Under the pieces are notes generated by a model. The model saw nothing but the letters and a program-made list of their open reading frames with translations, ran no database searches and was not told the origin of the DNA. From the NCBI GenBank assembly GCA_029856045.1, contig JAHQWG010000016.1, forward strand, positions 375,921 to 439,920: 64,000 nt of DNA, in the 5' to 3' direction. The position numbers and the translations under genes were made by a program. Source of the stretch: Promethearchaeia archaeon. GTDB lineage: Archaea > Asgardarchaeota > Lokiarchaeia > Sigyniarchaeales > SOKP01. Shown here one piece after another: positions 50,387 through 60,019 of this stretch. The stretch's first letter is position 1; every line of letters begins with the position of its first letter.

Positions 50387-50472
50387 TTTTATTTGCCATT
50401 TCTTTATGACTTCAATATAAAAAACACTATTTTAAATTACCTTAAAAGATAATGTATGATGAAAATATTATT

Positions 50473-51711
50473 CTATTTATTTTGACTTAAGATTGTAACG
50501 GAACATACAGTGTAGGCGCCACCCAAATTATGGGCTAGCCCAATCTCTGCGTCTGGAACCTGTCTTCCATCTGCTCTTCCTTGAATTTGTTTGGTTACTT
50601 CATAGAGCATACGGCAACCTGTAGAACCAATCGGATGACCAAAACTTTTAAGACCACCAGATGGATTAATCGCAGTTTCTCCATCCCAGTTAAACGTACC
50701 ATTCTTCAATTCTTCAGCTGCTTGTCCTCTTTCACAAAATTGAAGATCTTGGCAATTTAATAATTCAGTAATTGTAAAACAATCGTGGACTTCAGCGCAA
50801 TCAATTTCTTTACGAGGATTTGTTATTCCTGCTTCTTTATATGCTAATTCAGCTGCTTTTCTGGTCGCTGGAAATGAAGTGAAATCGAAGTTCGGCCAAT
50901 ACCAAGGCATTCCTGTATAAACAGCTAATGCATTAGCTTTTACTAAAATATAATCATCTCCATGGGCATAACTCGGTGCAAGCTCTGGACTCGTTAATAT
51001 CAATGCTGCTGAACCATCTGAAATAGCACAACAATCGTATCGACCCAAAGGATCTGCAATCATTGGAGCGTTTAAAACAGTTTCTAATGAAACTGGCCTT
51101 CTAAAATGGGCTTTAGGATGATGTGCTCCATTATCATGATTTTTTACTGCAACTCTCGCTAAATCTTCCTTGGTCCATCCATAATCTTTAAAACTACGTG
51201 TAGCTGCCAGTGAAAATATCGCAGGGGCAGAAGGTCTTGGATAAATTGGATGACCAAATTTTCGAAATCCAGGTAAACCTCGGGAACCCTCATCCAATAT
51301 TTTTTCAACACCGCATGCTAAAACTACATCATTAACACCTGAAGCGACAGCATTACATGCATTTCTAAATGCATCCATACCTGAAGCACAATAATTTTCT
51401 ACTCTTGTAATAGGTATTCCCCACAGTTTTAAAGCATCAGCAAAAGTTCCACCTGAAAGTCCAGTAAAATAATAATATATTCCCATCCAAACTGCTTCAA
51501 TCTCATCTCTTTTCACTCCAGCATCTGCCATTGCTTCATCGGTAGATTTAATCAATAAAGAAAATTGATTTTCATCCCATAATTCTCCATATTTTGTTGC
51601 ACCAACACCAATTATTGCAACTTTATCTCTAATACCTTTTATTACCATTTTTTTTTTCATTTTTTTAATAAAATTAAATAATAAGACAAATTTTTTTGAA
51701 AGAATCACCAA
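50473..51711 (-). CDS. Thiolase-family acetyl-CoA acetyltransferase / SCPx-type thiolase
   Basis: ENYCASGMDAFRNAC, EVHDCFTITEL, NPSGGLKSFGHPIGSTG; likely start at the internal Met of MVIKGIRDKVAIIG. Confidence 0.93.
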   Translation of the reverse strand: MVILSKKFVLLFNFIKKMKKKMVIKGIRDKVAIIGVGATKYGELWDENQFSLLIKSTDEAMADAGVKRDEIEAVWMGIYYYFTGLSGGTFADALKLWGIPITRVENYCASGMDAFRNACNAVASGVNDVVLACGVEKILDEGSRGLPGFRKFGHPIYPRPSAPAIFSLAATRSFKDYGWTKEDLARVAVKNHDNGAHHPKAHFRRPVSLETVLNAPMIADPLGRYDCCAISDGSAALILTSPELAPSYAHGDDYILVKANALAVYTGMPWYWPNFDFTSFPATRKAAELAYKEAGITNPRKEIDCAEVHDCFTITELLNCQDLQFCERGQAAEELKNGTFNWDGETAINPSGGLKSFGHPIGSTGCRMLYEVTKQIQGRADGRQVPDAEIGLAHNLGGAYTVCSVTILSQNK

Positions 51712-52097
51712 TCCTTGAGATGTTTTGTTAGAAATTTCAAAATGTAGGGTGTTACTTTTGTATTACACATTAACTTATCCAAATTACCTTGAAATTTAAA
51801 TTTGCCCATCCTCATCGCAATAGTCGGGTCTATTTCTCCTTTAAATAATCTTCTCCAATTAGTCTCATTTGCCGAAATATAACATTCAAAAGGTTTTTCG
51901 GATGGTCCACCAATGAACTCCACACTTCTAACTTTTCCGTGCCATAAATCATAATTTTTTTTTAATTTATTACCATCAGATAAAAACTCTATTGTAATAG
52001 CTCCTTCCCAATCTTTTGCAGTTTTCCTATAACTTTCATTTTCTTTTAGATCTTCCATTATCTTTTTTGCAATTTCTTGGTTAGGAATTTCCACCAT
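51705..52097 (-). CDS. SCP2 sterol-carrier-domain protein
   Basis: GAITIEFLSDG...CYISANETNWRRLFKGEIDPTIAMRMGKFKFQGNLDKLM. Confidence 0.85.
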   Translation of the reverse strand: MVEIPNQEIAKKIMEDLKENESYRKTAKDWEGAITIEFLSDGNKLKKNYDLWHGKVRSVEFIGGPSEKPFECYISANETNWRRLFKGEIDPTIAMRMGKFKFQGNLDKLMCNTKVTPYILKFLTKHLKDW

Positions 52098-52201
52098 AAC
52101 AGGTGCCGGTTTTATCTCATTTTGAACCTTTTTAATTTAATTATCTTATAGTTGAAATTATTAAAAAAGATTTATTTTATAAAAAAATCAATTAATTTTA
52201 G

Positions 52202-54259
52202 ATGGAAAAAACAATATTTGAAAACTTCGATGAAATTCAAAAAAAAATCGAAGATTTTGAAAACCAACTTTCTAATAATAAAAAGAGTGGGAAACTTAAA
52301 GGAACTGTTTATACTCCAGAAATAATATGCAGATATATTTGTTTAAAAAGTATTCAATATCATATAAACACTATATTAAGACAACAGGAAATCTCTAAAT
52401 ATCTCGATCTTATTAAAGAACCAAATTTTTCATCACTAAAATCATTATTAAAAGCTAATAATAATTTAACAAAAGTATTAAAAGATTTACTTAAATCAAT
52501 AAGAATACTCGATCCCGCTTGTGGAACTGGCCGATTTTTAATATCAATGGCTAATATCCTCTTTCAACTATTTAAGATCTTAAATCCCGCTGAAGACCAA
52601 TTTAACATAAAAAAATCAATTATTGAACGCAATTTATTTGGCGTAGATTTGGACACACAAGCCATTGAATTATGTCAATTACGCCTAATAAACTGGGTTT
52701 ATAATAGAAAAGCAACCCAAAAACATGATTTATTCAAAAATAATATAATTCTCGGCAATTTTTTGATTGAAGATAAAGTCGTTGATTTTAAAAAATTCGA
52801 TATTATATTAGGAAATCCTCCATATATTGAAAATAAAAAAATGAAATCCTCCTTTAATAAGCAAATTCTAAAGCAAAAATATGAATCTGCTTATAAATTA
52901 TATGATATTTCTATTTTATTTATAGAACAAGCATATCAATTATTGAAAAATAAAGGATATTGCTCTTTCATTATAACAAATAAATTTCTTTCAGCTGATT
53001 ATGGTCTAAAAATTAGAAATCTACTTATAAATCAAACAAAAATTCTTGAAATAGTAGATATTTCTTCATTAAAAATATTTAAAAATGCCTCAATCTATCC
53101 AATAATTATTTCTTTCCTAAAATCAAAAAATTTATTGAATTCTGAACATATAATCTCAATTAAAAATGCTCAAAAATTTGAAATCATCGAAGATTTTCTA
53201 TTTAAAAGATTTCTTAGTAAAAAAATTATACAATCCAACATTAATCTAATTCCATCCTTAGTAATTCCGATTGTTGGTGATTTTAATATTATAAATTACC
53301 TTATATCCAATTTTAAATCACTTGAAGAAATCTATATAAATTCAAAATTCATCTATAGACCATTCACTTTTACGAATTGGGCAAAATATCTGGACCTTAT
53401 TGTGAATAAAAGACATAATGAAAAGGACCTTATATTGATCGGGACGAGCAATATTGGAAAATTCCATATTAAATTTAATAAAGAAATAAAAATTGCCAAT
53501 AGACGTTTATTTATGTCATTTTTTCCTTATGATAAAACTTTTAATAGATTTTGGAGTGATCTTCAGAAACCTAAATTGATTTTTAAAGAAATTGCGAAAG
53601 AAATGACAGTATTTTGCGATCTTGGTTATTTTATTAATATAACAGGGGCTTATATGCTTTTGGGAGAAGATCTCTCAGTAGAAAAGATATTTTCTCTCTC
53701 AGTTATTATGAACTCTAAATGTGTAGATTATATTTTTAAATCACTTTTCAGCTCCTTACATATGGCTTCTGGATACCTACGCTTTAATGGAAGTTTTTTA
53801 AAGAGAATCCCCCTTCCTTCAAACATTCCCCAAATTTTCTCAAAACTAGGAAAATTACTTCACTTTCTACATCAATTAAAATATGAAATTACTCAGGATC
53901 AACAATGCAACTGTATTCAAGAGGAATCTCTTAATAATATTGTTAAGTTCTTTAAGAAATTAATTGATTGTATGGTCTATTATCTATATTTCTCCGAAAT
54001 TATTCAGAAAGATAATATTTATTGCAATGAGATTTTAAAAATTATGAAAAATGGAAATATCTTTCCTGATATAATGGAAATATTTCCTTATCGCAAAATA
54101 AAATCAAATAATTTTAGACAATTAATTACATTTAAATCGAAAAATATATTGGACCAGATTGTAAATCTTTATAATTTTTACTCAAATTCAAATAAGCTTA
54201 ATAATGAAATGACTCTAATCCTAAATCATAAGTGGATTAAACTAATTGAAAATGCATGA
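52202..54259 (+). CDS. N6-adenine DNA methyltransferase (Eco57I/TaqI-like, class I) with C-terminal specificity-like region
   Basis: ILDPACGTGRFLISM, FGVDLDTQAIELCQLRL, FDIILGNPPYIENKKM. Confidence 0.93.
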   Translation: MEKTIFENFDEIQKKIEDFENQLSNNKKSGKLKGTVYTPEIICRYICLKSIQYHINTILRQQEISKYLDLIKEPNFSSLKSLLKANNNLTKVLKDLLKSIRILDPACGTGRFLISMANILFQLFKILNPAEDQFNIKKSIIERNLFGVDLDTQAIELCQLRLINWVYNRKATQKHDLFKNNIILGNFLIEDKVVDFKKFDIILGNPPYIENKKMKSSFNKQILKQKYESAYKLYDISILFIEQAYQLLKNKGYCSFIITNKFLSADYGLKIRNLLINQTKILEIVDISSLKIFKNASIYPIIISFLKSKNLLNSEHIISIKNAQKFEIIEDFLFKRFLSKKIIQSNINLIPSLVIPIVGDFNIINYLISNFKSLEEIYINSKFIYRPFTFTNWAKYLDLIVNKRHNEKDLILIGTSNIGKFHIKFNKEIKIANRRLFMSFFPYDKTFNRFWSDLQKPKLIFKEIAKEMTVFCDLGYFINITGAYMLLGEDLSVEKIFSLSVIMNSKCVDYIFKSLFSSLHMASGYLRFNGSFLKRIPLPSNIPQIFSKLGKLLHFLHQLKYEITQDQQCNCIQEESLNNIVKFFKKLIDCMVYYLYFSEIIQKDNIYCNEILKIMKNGNIFPDIMEIFPYRKIKSNNFRQLITFKSKNILDQIVNLYNFYSNSNKLNNEMTLILNHKWIKLIENA

Positions 54260-54294
54260 AGATTAAGTTAAAATTTGAAGAGATTCTTCTATTT

Positions 54295-55233
54295 TTAATA
54301 GTTTATAATTAAAACCTCTTTAATTTGCCCCCTACCCGAAGCATCTGAATTTATAGCTCTTTTTGCATGAACTGTTTTTAAATCATATTTTTTATACAAA
54401 TCTAAAATAAATTCATTATACGAATTACTTAACATAACTTTACATCCACGATTATCTAACTCTTCATAAACTTTAAACAATCTAACTTGATCTTCTTTAT
54501 TAAAATTCTCTTTGGTATAACTAGTAAAATTAGCAGTGGCCGAAATTGGTTGATATGGAGGGTCAAAATAGATAAAATCATCCTTTTCAGCTAATTCTAA
54601 ACATTCCTTAAAATCTCCATTAATAATCTGAATATCTTTTAATACCGTATTTACTGCTAATAAATTTTCTTTGTCACAAAATTTAGGATTTTCATATTTA
54701 CCAAAAGGAACATTAAACTCTCCTTTACTATTGACTCTATATAACCCATTAAAACAAGATCTATTCAGATAAATCATACGAGATGCTCTTTCAACATCTG
54801 AGAGCTTTTTAAATTCCACAAGGTTTCTGTCAATACTTCGGATTTTATAAAAGTAATCTTTTTCGTTTTTATGTTTTTTTAAAGAATTAATTAATTCTCC
54901 AATTTTATTCTGAATTACTCTATAACAATTTATTAATTCTTCATTATTATCAATTAGGATTGCTTTATTAGGTAATAAGTAAAAAAACAATGCTCCTCCT
55001 CCAATAAATGGTTCTAAATATTTATTAAAATTTTTTGGAAGATATTTATTTATTTGTTCTAATAATTGTTTTTTTCCACCTGCCCATTTAATAAAAGGGT
55101 GTGGGACACCGACGATTTTCTTTACTTTTTTGTTTTTCCTTCTTATAAAATTTCGAAGTGAAACATCATTATCATTATCTTCCCCTAAATAATTAAAAAT
55201 GTTTCTTTGAAATTTATTTGCTCTCAATGTCAC
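54295..55233 (-). CDS. Dam/DpnM-family DNA adenine methylase
   Basis: PFIKWAGGKKQLLEQI, YLEPFIGGGALFF, RSCFNGLYRVNSKGEFNVPFG, DFIYFDPPYQP. Confidence 0.96.
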   Translation of the reverse strand: MTLRANKFQRNIFNYLGEDNDNDVSLRNFIRRKNKKVKKIVGVPHPFIKWAGGKKQLLEQINKYLPKNFNKYLEPFIGGGALFFYLLPNKAILIDNNEELINCYRVIQNKIGELINSLKKHKNEKDYFYKIRSIDRNLVEFKKLSDVERASRMIYLNRSCFNGLYRVNSKGEFNVPFGKYENPKFCDKENLLAVNTVLKDIQIINGDFKECLELAEKDDFIYFDPPYQPISATANFTSYTKENFNKEDQVRLFKVYEELDNRGCKVMLSNSYNEFILDLYKKYDLKTVHAKRAINSDASGRGQIKEVLIINY

Positions 55234-55416
55234 TCTTATCTTTAAACTCTAATCGATAATAAAAACTATGTTTGTTCTCATTATTAAATGAATCATCTTG
55301 AAAAATTTAAAGTGTTATTATAAAAATATGAAAATATAATTATGTAGAATTTTTAATTGTTTATTGAAAAGAAAAAAAAATAAAAAAAAGATTTTTTAAT
55401 TTTAAATTTCCAAAAT

Positions 55417-55875
55417 CTAATCGTATCTCTTTCTTGTGAATAAAAGCCAGAAGAACCCTACGCCACCTATTATTGTCGCAGCAATTGTTACCCAATTCGG
55501 CCAATATAAAATATCAAAAACACCAGGAACTGTAATCCAACGGATTATAGCAGAAACACCCATTAAGGCCATTATGCTAAGAACAACCAAAGCCGCGCCA
55601 AGAGCCCATTCTTCTTCTGAAAACATCCTTATACCTGCGATAAGGCACCAAAAACCAAGGACAGCCGATATTATCCCTTGACCACCTAAAATGGCGAGAG
55701 CTGCTTCTGCATCAGGATTTGTTGCCCAATCACTTAACCAAGATGGAACATATATGCCGCCCCATGCCATGAACTCCAGAACCGCTTTCAGTACAAAAAT
55801 GATACCCAAAATGATCATTAATATATTTAGTAATTCATTTGAATCTTTTTCTTTTTCACTCATTTTAATTTCCAC
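55417..55875 (-). CDS. Multi-TM membrane protein, unknown
   Basis: 152 aa, about 4 hydrophobic helices. Confidence 0.65.
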   Translation of the reverse strand: MEIKMSEKEKDSNELLNILMIILGIIFVLKAVLEFMAWGGIYVPSWLSDWATNPDAEAALAILGGQGIISAVLGFWCLIAGIRMFSEEEWALGAALVVLSIMALMGVSAIIRWITVPGVFDILYWPNWVTIAATIIGGVGFFWLLFTRKRYD

Positions 55876-56070
55876 TTTTAAATTTTTAATTAAAGAAATT
55901 TGTTTGAATACAAAAAAATGAACTTATGATTATAAAGTTATTTATTTTAAATCATAATATGAATTATATTAAATGGAGTAAATTCATACTTTAAAACATC
56001 TCATTTCCAAAAATGTAAATTTACTTGATTAAAAGGAAAGCCTTTATATAGTTAAATCAAACTTTTTAAT

Positions 56071-57348
56071 ATGGTTAGAGAAATACCAATTATTTTTGAA
56101 AGGTTTCCAAAATTAAAGGATAATATTCCTTGGATTGCTATTGGAAATTATCCGACTCCTGTTCAAAAAATGGAAAATTTAGGAAATAATTTAGGCCATA
56201 ATTATTTATGGATTAAAAGAGACGATAAAAGTACAGATTTCTATGGAGGAAATAAAATCCGAAAATACGAATTTGTTTATGGTAAAATTTTAAAAACAGG
56301 AAAAAAAATCGTTGCAACCGCGGGAGGAATAGGTACAAACCATGGATTAGCGGCTGTATTTGTTGGAAATCAATTTGGTTTAAAAACTCGATTATATTTA
56401 TTTCCTCAACCATTAACGTGGCATGTTCAGCGATCATTATTATTATATCATCATCTTGGTGCAAAGATTATATTTGTAAAAGGTGTTTATAGATTAATAC
56501 TTAGACTGCTTGGAGTAAGATTGTTTAAACGAAACTATTATCTAATGCTTATTGGAGCTTCACCTCTGTTGGGCATTGGTTCTTCCCTCGGAACATTAGG
56601 TTTTGTAAATGCAGTTTTTGAATTAAAAAAACAAATAGATGCTGGAGAGATACCTGTGCCAGATTATATCTTTGTACCATGTGGTTCTACGGGGACTGCG
56701 GCAGGTTTAATTGCTGGATGTAAAATTGTTGGATTAAAAACAAAAATTAGACCAGTTAGAGTAGCTGATGCAATCGTAATAAATACTAAAAATATTGCAA
56801 GAACTGCAAATAAGGTTATTAAACTTATGCGTAAATATGATAAATCTATTCCTGATATCGTAATAAATGAAAATGATTTTGATTTAGAGATAGGTTATTA
56901 TGGCTCAAATTACGGTGTTAAAACTAAGCGTGGTCAGGCAGCTGTTGATAAAACTTACGAATTAGAAGGAAAACAGAAAGATTTCAAAATTGAGACAACT
57001 TATACTGGAAAAACATTAGCAAAGATGATTGATTTTGCACAACAACCCGAAAACAAAGAAAAAGTTCTATTATTTTGGAACACCTATAACTCAATCTCAT
57101 TAGATGACCATTTGAAAAAGACAAATTTTGACTATACTCAACTTCCTAAAAAATTTCACAAATTTTATGAAACATCTTTTCAATGCTGGAGAATAAAAAA
57201 CTGCTTAGAGCAAAAGAGGAAAAAATGTCCCGCTTACTTATGTGATGAATATCGATGTTGGAAAGTTAAAATATGCTCTGAACAAGAGAGAAAGAATTGC
57301 ATAGCTTATAACCAATTAAAGGATATTATAAAGCTTGAAGATGTATAA
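56071..57348 (+). CDS. PLP-dependent enzyme (D-cysteine desulfhydrase/ACC-deaminase-like) with C-terminal two-CW-like Cys module
   Basis: RDDKSTDFYGGNKIRKYEF PLP-Lys region, VPCGSTGTAAGLIAG; tail CWRIKNCLEQKRKKCPAYLCDEYRCWKVKICSEQERKNCIAY. Confidence 0.85.
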   Translation: MVREIPIIFERFPKLKDNIPWIAIGNYPTPVQKMENLGNNLGHNYLWIKRDDKSTDFYGGNKIRKYEFVYGKILKTGKKIVATAGGIGTNHGLAAVFVGNQFGLKTRLYLFPQPLTWHVQRSLLLYHHLGAKIIFVKGVYRLILRLLGVRLFKRNYYLMLIGASPLLGIGSSLGTLGFVNAVFELKKQIDAGEIPVPDYIFVPCGSTGTAAGLIAGCKIVGLKTKIRPVRVADAIVINTKNIARTANKVIKLMRKYDKSIPDIVINENDFDLEIGYYGSNYGVKTKRGQAAVDKTYELEGKQKDFKIETTYTGKTLAKMIDFAQQPENKEKVLLFWNTYNSISLDDHLKKTNFDYTQLPKKFHKFYETSFQCWRIKNCLEQKRKKCPAYLCDEYRCWKVKICSEQERKNCIAYNQLKDIIKLEDV

Positions 57349-57439
57349 TTTTTCAGATTTCTATTTTATTTAAATTTAAAATATGATTATAAAATCTAAA
57401 AATAAAATTTATTTCATAGTAAAAAATTAATGATATATT

Positions 57440-57739
57440 ATGGGTAAAAAAAAAAATGTAAAAGAAAAAGAAAAAATTGATGACATTCCAGATCAAGATG
57501 AAATAAATTTAGAAGACTGGGACGATGATTTAGAAGAGCAAACCTATGAGGATCTGAGTAAAATTGAAGATGAGATGCTGGCAAATGAAACAGATAAAGA
57601 GATATCTGGGCGTTCAGCAAGTGAAATTGAAAAAATGTTGAAAGATACAATTTGCGTAAATTGTTCGGGAAGTAGTTCAAAGAGAAATTGTAAAATTAGA
57701 ACTGACTATGGTTGTCCGCCGGATAAAGCCAACAAATAG
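57440..57739 (+). CDS. Small acidic protein with C-terminal Cys cluster
   Basis: 99 aa; EINLEDWDDDLEEQTYEDLSKIEDEM; CVNCSGSSSKRNCKIRTDYGCPPDK. Confidence 0.55.
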   Translation: MGKKKNVKEKEKIDDIPDQDEINLEDWDDDLEEQTYEDLSKIEDEMLANETDKEISGRSASEIEKMLKDTICVNCSGSSSKRNCKIRTDYGCPPDKANK

Positions 57740-57858
57740 AAATCTATAATGTTAATTTAAACCAACTTTAAAAAAATTAAAAAAAGATTCTTCAGAATTT
57801 ATTTTTTTTTTATAGCTATTATTTATGTTTTTTTTAAGTTAAAATAATTTAAGGAACA

Positions 57859-58857
57859 ATGCTTTCGAAAAATCTTAAAAGAATAATATTAATTACTGTG
57901 GATTTTTTCTTTTCTGCTTTTATCTTTTATATCAATGCATCTTGGAAAAACCCTTTTTATACATGTTTTATATTATCCCTTATTACTTTTCTATTTGTAT
58001 TAATTCCATTTGAAGTTTATTGGAGTTTCCGTGATATATGGTTTGATAGATGGAATAATATTAACTTAAAAAATATACATGTGGAAAAAATAAGCATTTC
58101 TGTTGATGGGGGATCTTTATCTGGTGCAATATATCAATTGAAAATTTCTAATTCAACTCATTTATCTCAAAATAAACCCATAATCATAATATCCCAGGGA
58201 TTTTCAGATTTAAAAGAAGATTTAGAATATTTTTTCCTTCCAATCGTAAATTTTGGTTATCCAGTTCTTGCTTATGACGCTCGTGGTACTGGTGAATCTA
58301 AAAAAGTAGGAAAAAAAGCTGATATTAAGAATAGAATTAATGATTTTTTACATATTGTGAGATGGATTCAAAATAATGATAAATTGGGCAATAAAGAGAT
58401 TTATACAGCAGGATTTAGTATTGGTGCGTTGACCATTTTATGTGGAGGTTTTCCTTTAGAAGAAATTAAAAAAATATTTGCAGTATCTGCGATTGCTGAC
58501 TTTAGAGAAAATATTCCTCGTTTTAATCCAATTGTGTGGCTTCGATATTTCTTTAAAGGAATACACCAATTTCCTAGTGAAGAGACCAATTTAACAATAT
58601 CTCCTTATCATGTGATTAAAAAATATAAAGATCAAATTTTTTCAGGTTCTGAGGTTGAATGGAAAGAATTTACTAAAAAAGTGATGTTAGTTCATACAAA
58701 AAACGATAGAGTTGTAAAATTTAAGAATTTTATTAAAAACAAGGAAATTCTGTGTTTAAATGATAATAACACATTAGTTTTTAATAAGGGAGGGCACGTA
58801 CTAAAAAAAAATGAATTAACACTTGTAACTTTGGCGTTAAATTTCTTTAAAAATTAA
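57859..58857 (+). CDS. Membrane-anchored alpha/beta hydrolase
   Basis: N-terminal TM pair; YDARGTGESKKVG, AGFSIGALTIL, HTKNDRVV, GGHVLKK. Confidence 0.88.
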   Translation: MLSKNLKRIILITVDFFFSAFIFYINASWKNPFYTCFILSLITFLFVLIPFEVYWSFRDIWFDRWNNINLKNIHVEKISISVDGGSLSGAIYQLKISNSTHLSQNKPIIIISQGFSDLKEDLEYFFLPIVNFGYPVLAYDARGTGESKKVGKKADIKNRINDFLHIVRWIQNNDKLGNKEIYTAGFSIGALTILCGGFPLEEIKKIFAVSAIADFRENIPRFNPIVWLRYFFKGIHQFPSEETNLTISPYHVIKKYKDQIFSGSEVEWKEFTKKVMLVHTKNDRVVKFKNFIKNKEILCLNDNNTLVFNKGGHVLKKNELTLVTLALNFFKN

Positions 58858-60019
58858 ATTTTACTGCCGTTTTCATCGTTTCTTTTACAATATCTATTAT
58901 TTTATTAAAATTGTCAATTTTTTTATCAAAATAGACTTGACTACTTTTACATTTTTCAATTTCTTCAAAAAGGTTGAAAAATTGTTTATCAAGTTCTAAT
59001 TCAAATATAAATGTTTTTGGTCTTCGAGTAGAATGTCCCAAACATACAAAACATCCATGATCTTCCGGATGAAGAAATGCTGGTTGTCTTATATCCCACA
59101 TGAAATCTTTCAATTGATTTTGAACTTTTTTTGCGATTGATCTGCAAAAATCACCACTCTTGTAATTATAAATGTAAGCAAAAGGCAATTTGTCTTTATT
59201 TTTCTTCCAAGCTTCTCTTAAATTATCTCTTAACTGTTCCCCTTGGTTAATAGTAATATTAAAATGGTGGTGATCTAAATCTTTATGGGGTTTCACAAAT
59301 AACGGTTCTCTTTTAGGTAAATCTTCTCTTTTTACGAGATATTCAACAATCCACATTTTATAATAATGCTCTAATTTATAGAAAGCATTTAAATTTTTAA
59401 CCATATCCTCTGTAAATCTTCTTAATAATGATGTTTCATGAAAATCGATTAAATATATCTCGAGATCCCTCTCCCAATATTTCTGAATAAAATTTTTAAA
59501 GACTAAAGCATTTTCCGGAATAATATATGGGTTATTATCCTCATCTTTCTCCCTAAAATTGGGAATAAAAGTCTTCCTCCAATATCTATTTAAATTGTCA
59601 CCATTTCTCAAATAATAACCGGATTTATTATCAGATCGGGGGTTTAAGAAGCCATAAGGGTTCATTAATGGAAATAAAATTATCATAGAATTTTTTAGTT
59701 CATTGGATATAAGGTCCTTATTTTTGGTAGAGGTTAATTCAAATAGATAAGATATTTGCCCAAAAAGCCCGCAATACTCATTATGTTGAGATGCGACCAT
59801 TATATATAGTTTTCTTAGTTGGTCTAAACTTTTTGGCTGATTAATAGTTAAAACTGGTATCTTACCATCTGATATTTTTAAATATTCAAGCTCAACAAAA
59901 TCGGATTTATTAAATAATTCCAATTTATTAAAAATTTCATTTAATAATTTTTCTCTTTCTTGTGGAATTAAAAGTTTGTTTAATATATCCTTATCTATAT
60001 AATAATTTGAATTATTCAA
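58847..60019 (-). CDS. M14 (carboxypeptidase/AstE)-like metallohydrolase
   Basis: VASQHNEYCG, NPYGFLNPRS, GDNLNRYWRK, YLIDFHETS, KTFIFELELD arranged as M14 motifs. Confidence 0.65.
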   Translation of the reverse strand: MNNSNYYIDKDILNKLLIPQEREKLLNEIFNKLELFNKSDFVELEYLKISDGKIPVLTINQPKSLDQLRKLYIMVASQHNEYCGLFGQISYLFELTSTKNKDLISNELKNSMIILFPLMNPYGFLNPRSDNKSGYYLRNGDNLNRYWRKTFIPNFREKDEDNNPYIIPENALVFKNFIQKYWERDLEIYLIDFHETSLLRRFTEDMVKNLNAFYKLEHYYKMWIVEYLVKREDLPKREPLFVKPHKDLDHHHFNITINQGEQLRDNLREAWKKNKDKLPFAYIYNYKSGDFCRSIAKKVQNQLKDFMWDIRQPAFLHPEDHGCFVCLGHSTRRPKTFIFELELDKQFFNLFEEIEKCKSSQVYFDKKIDNFNKIIDIVKETMKTAVKFNF

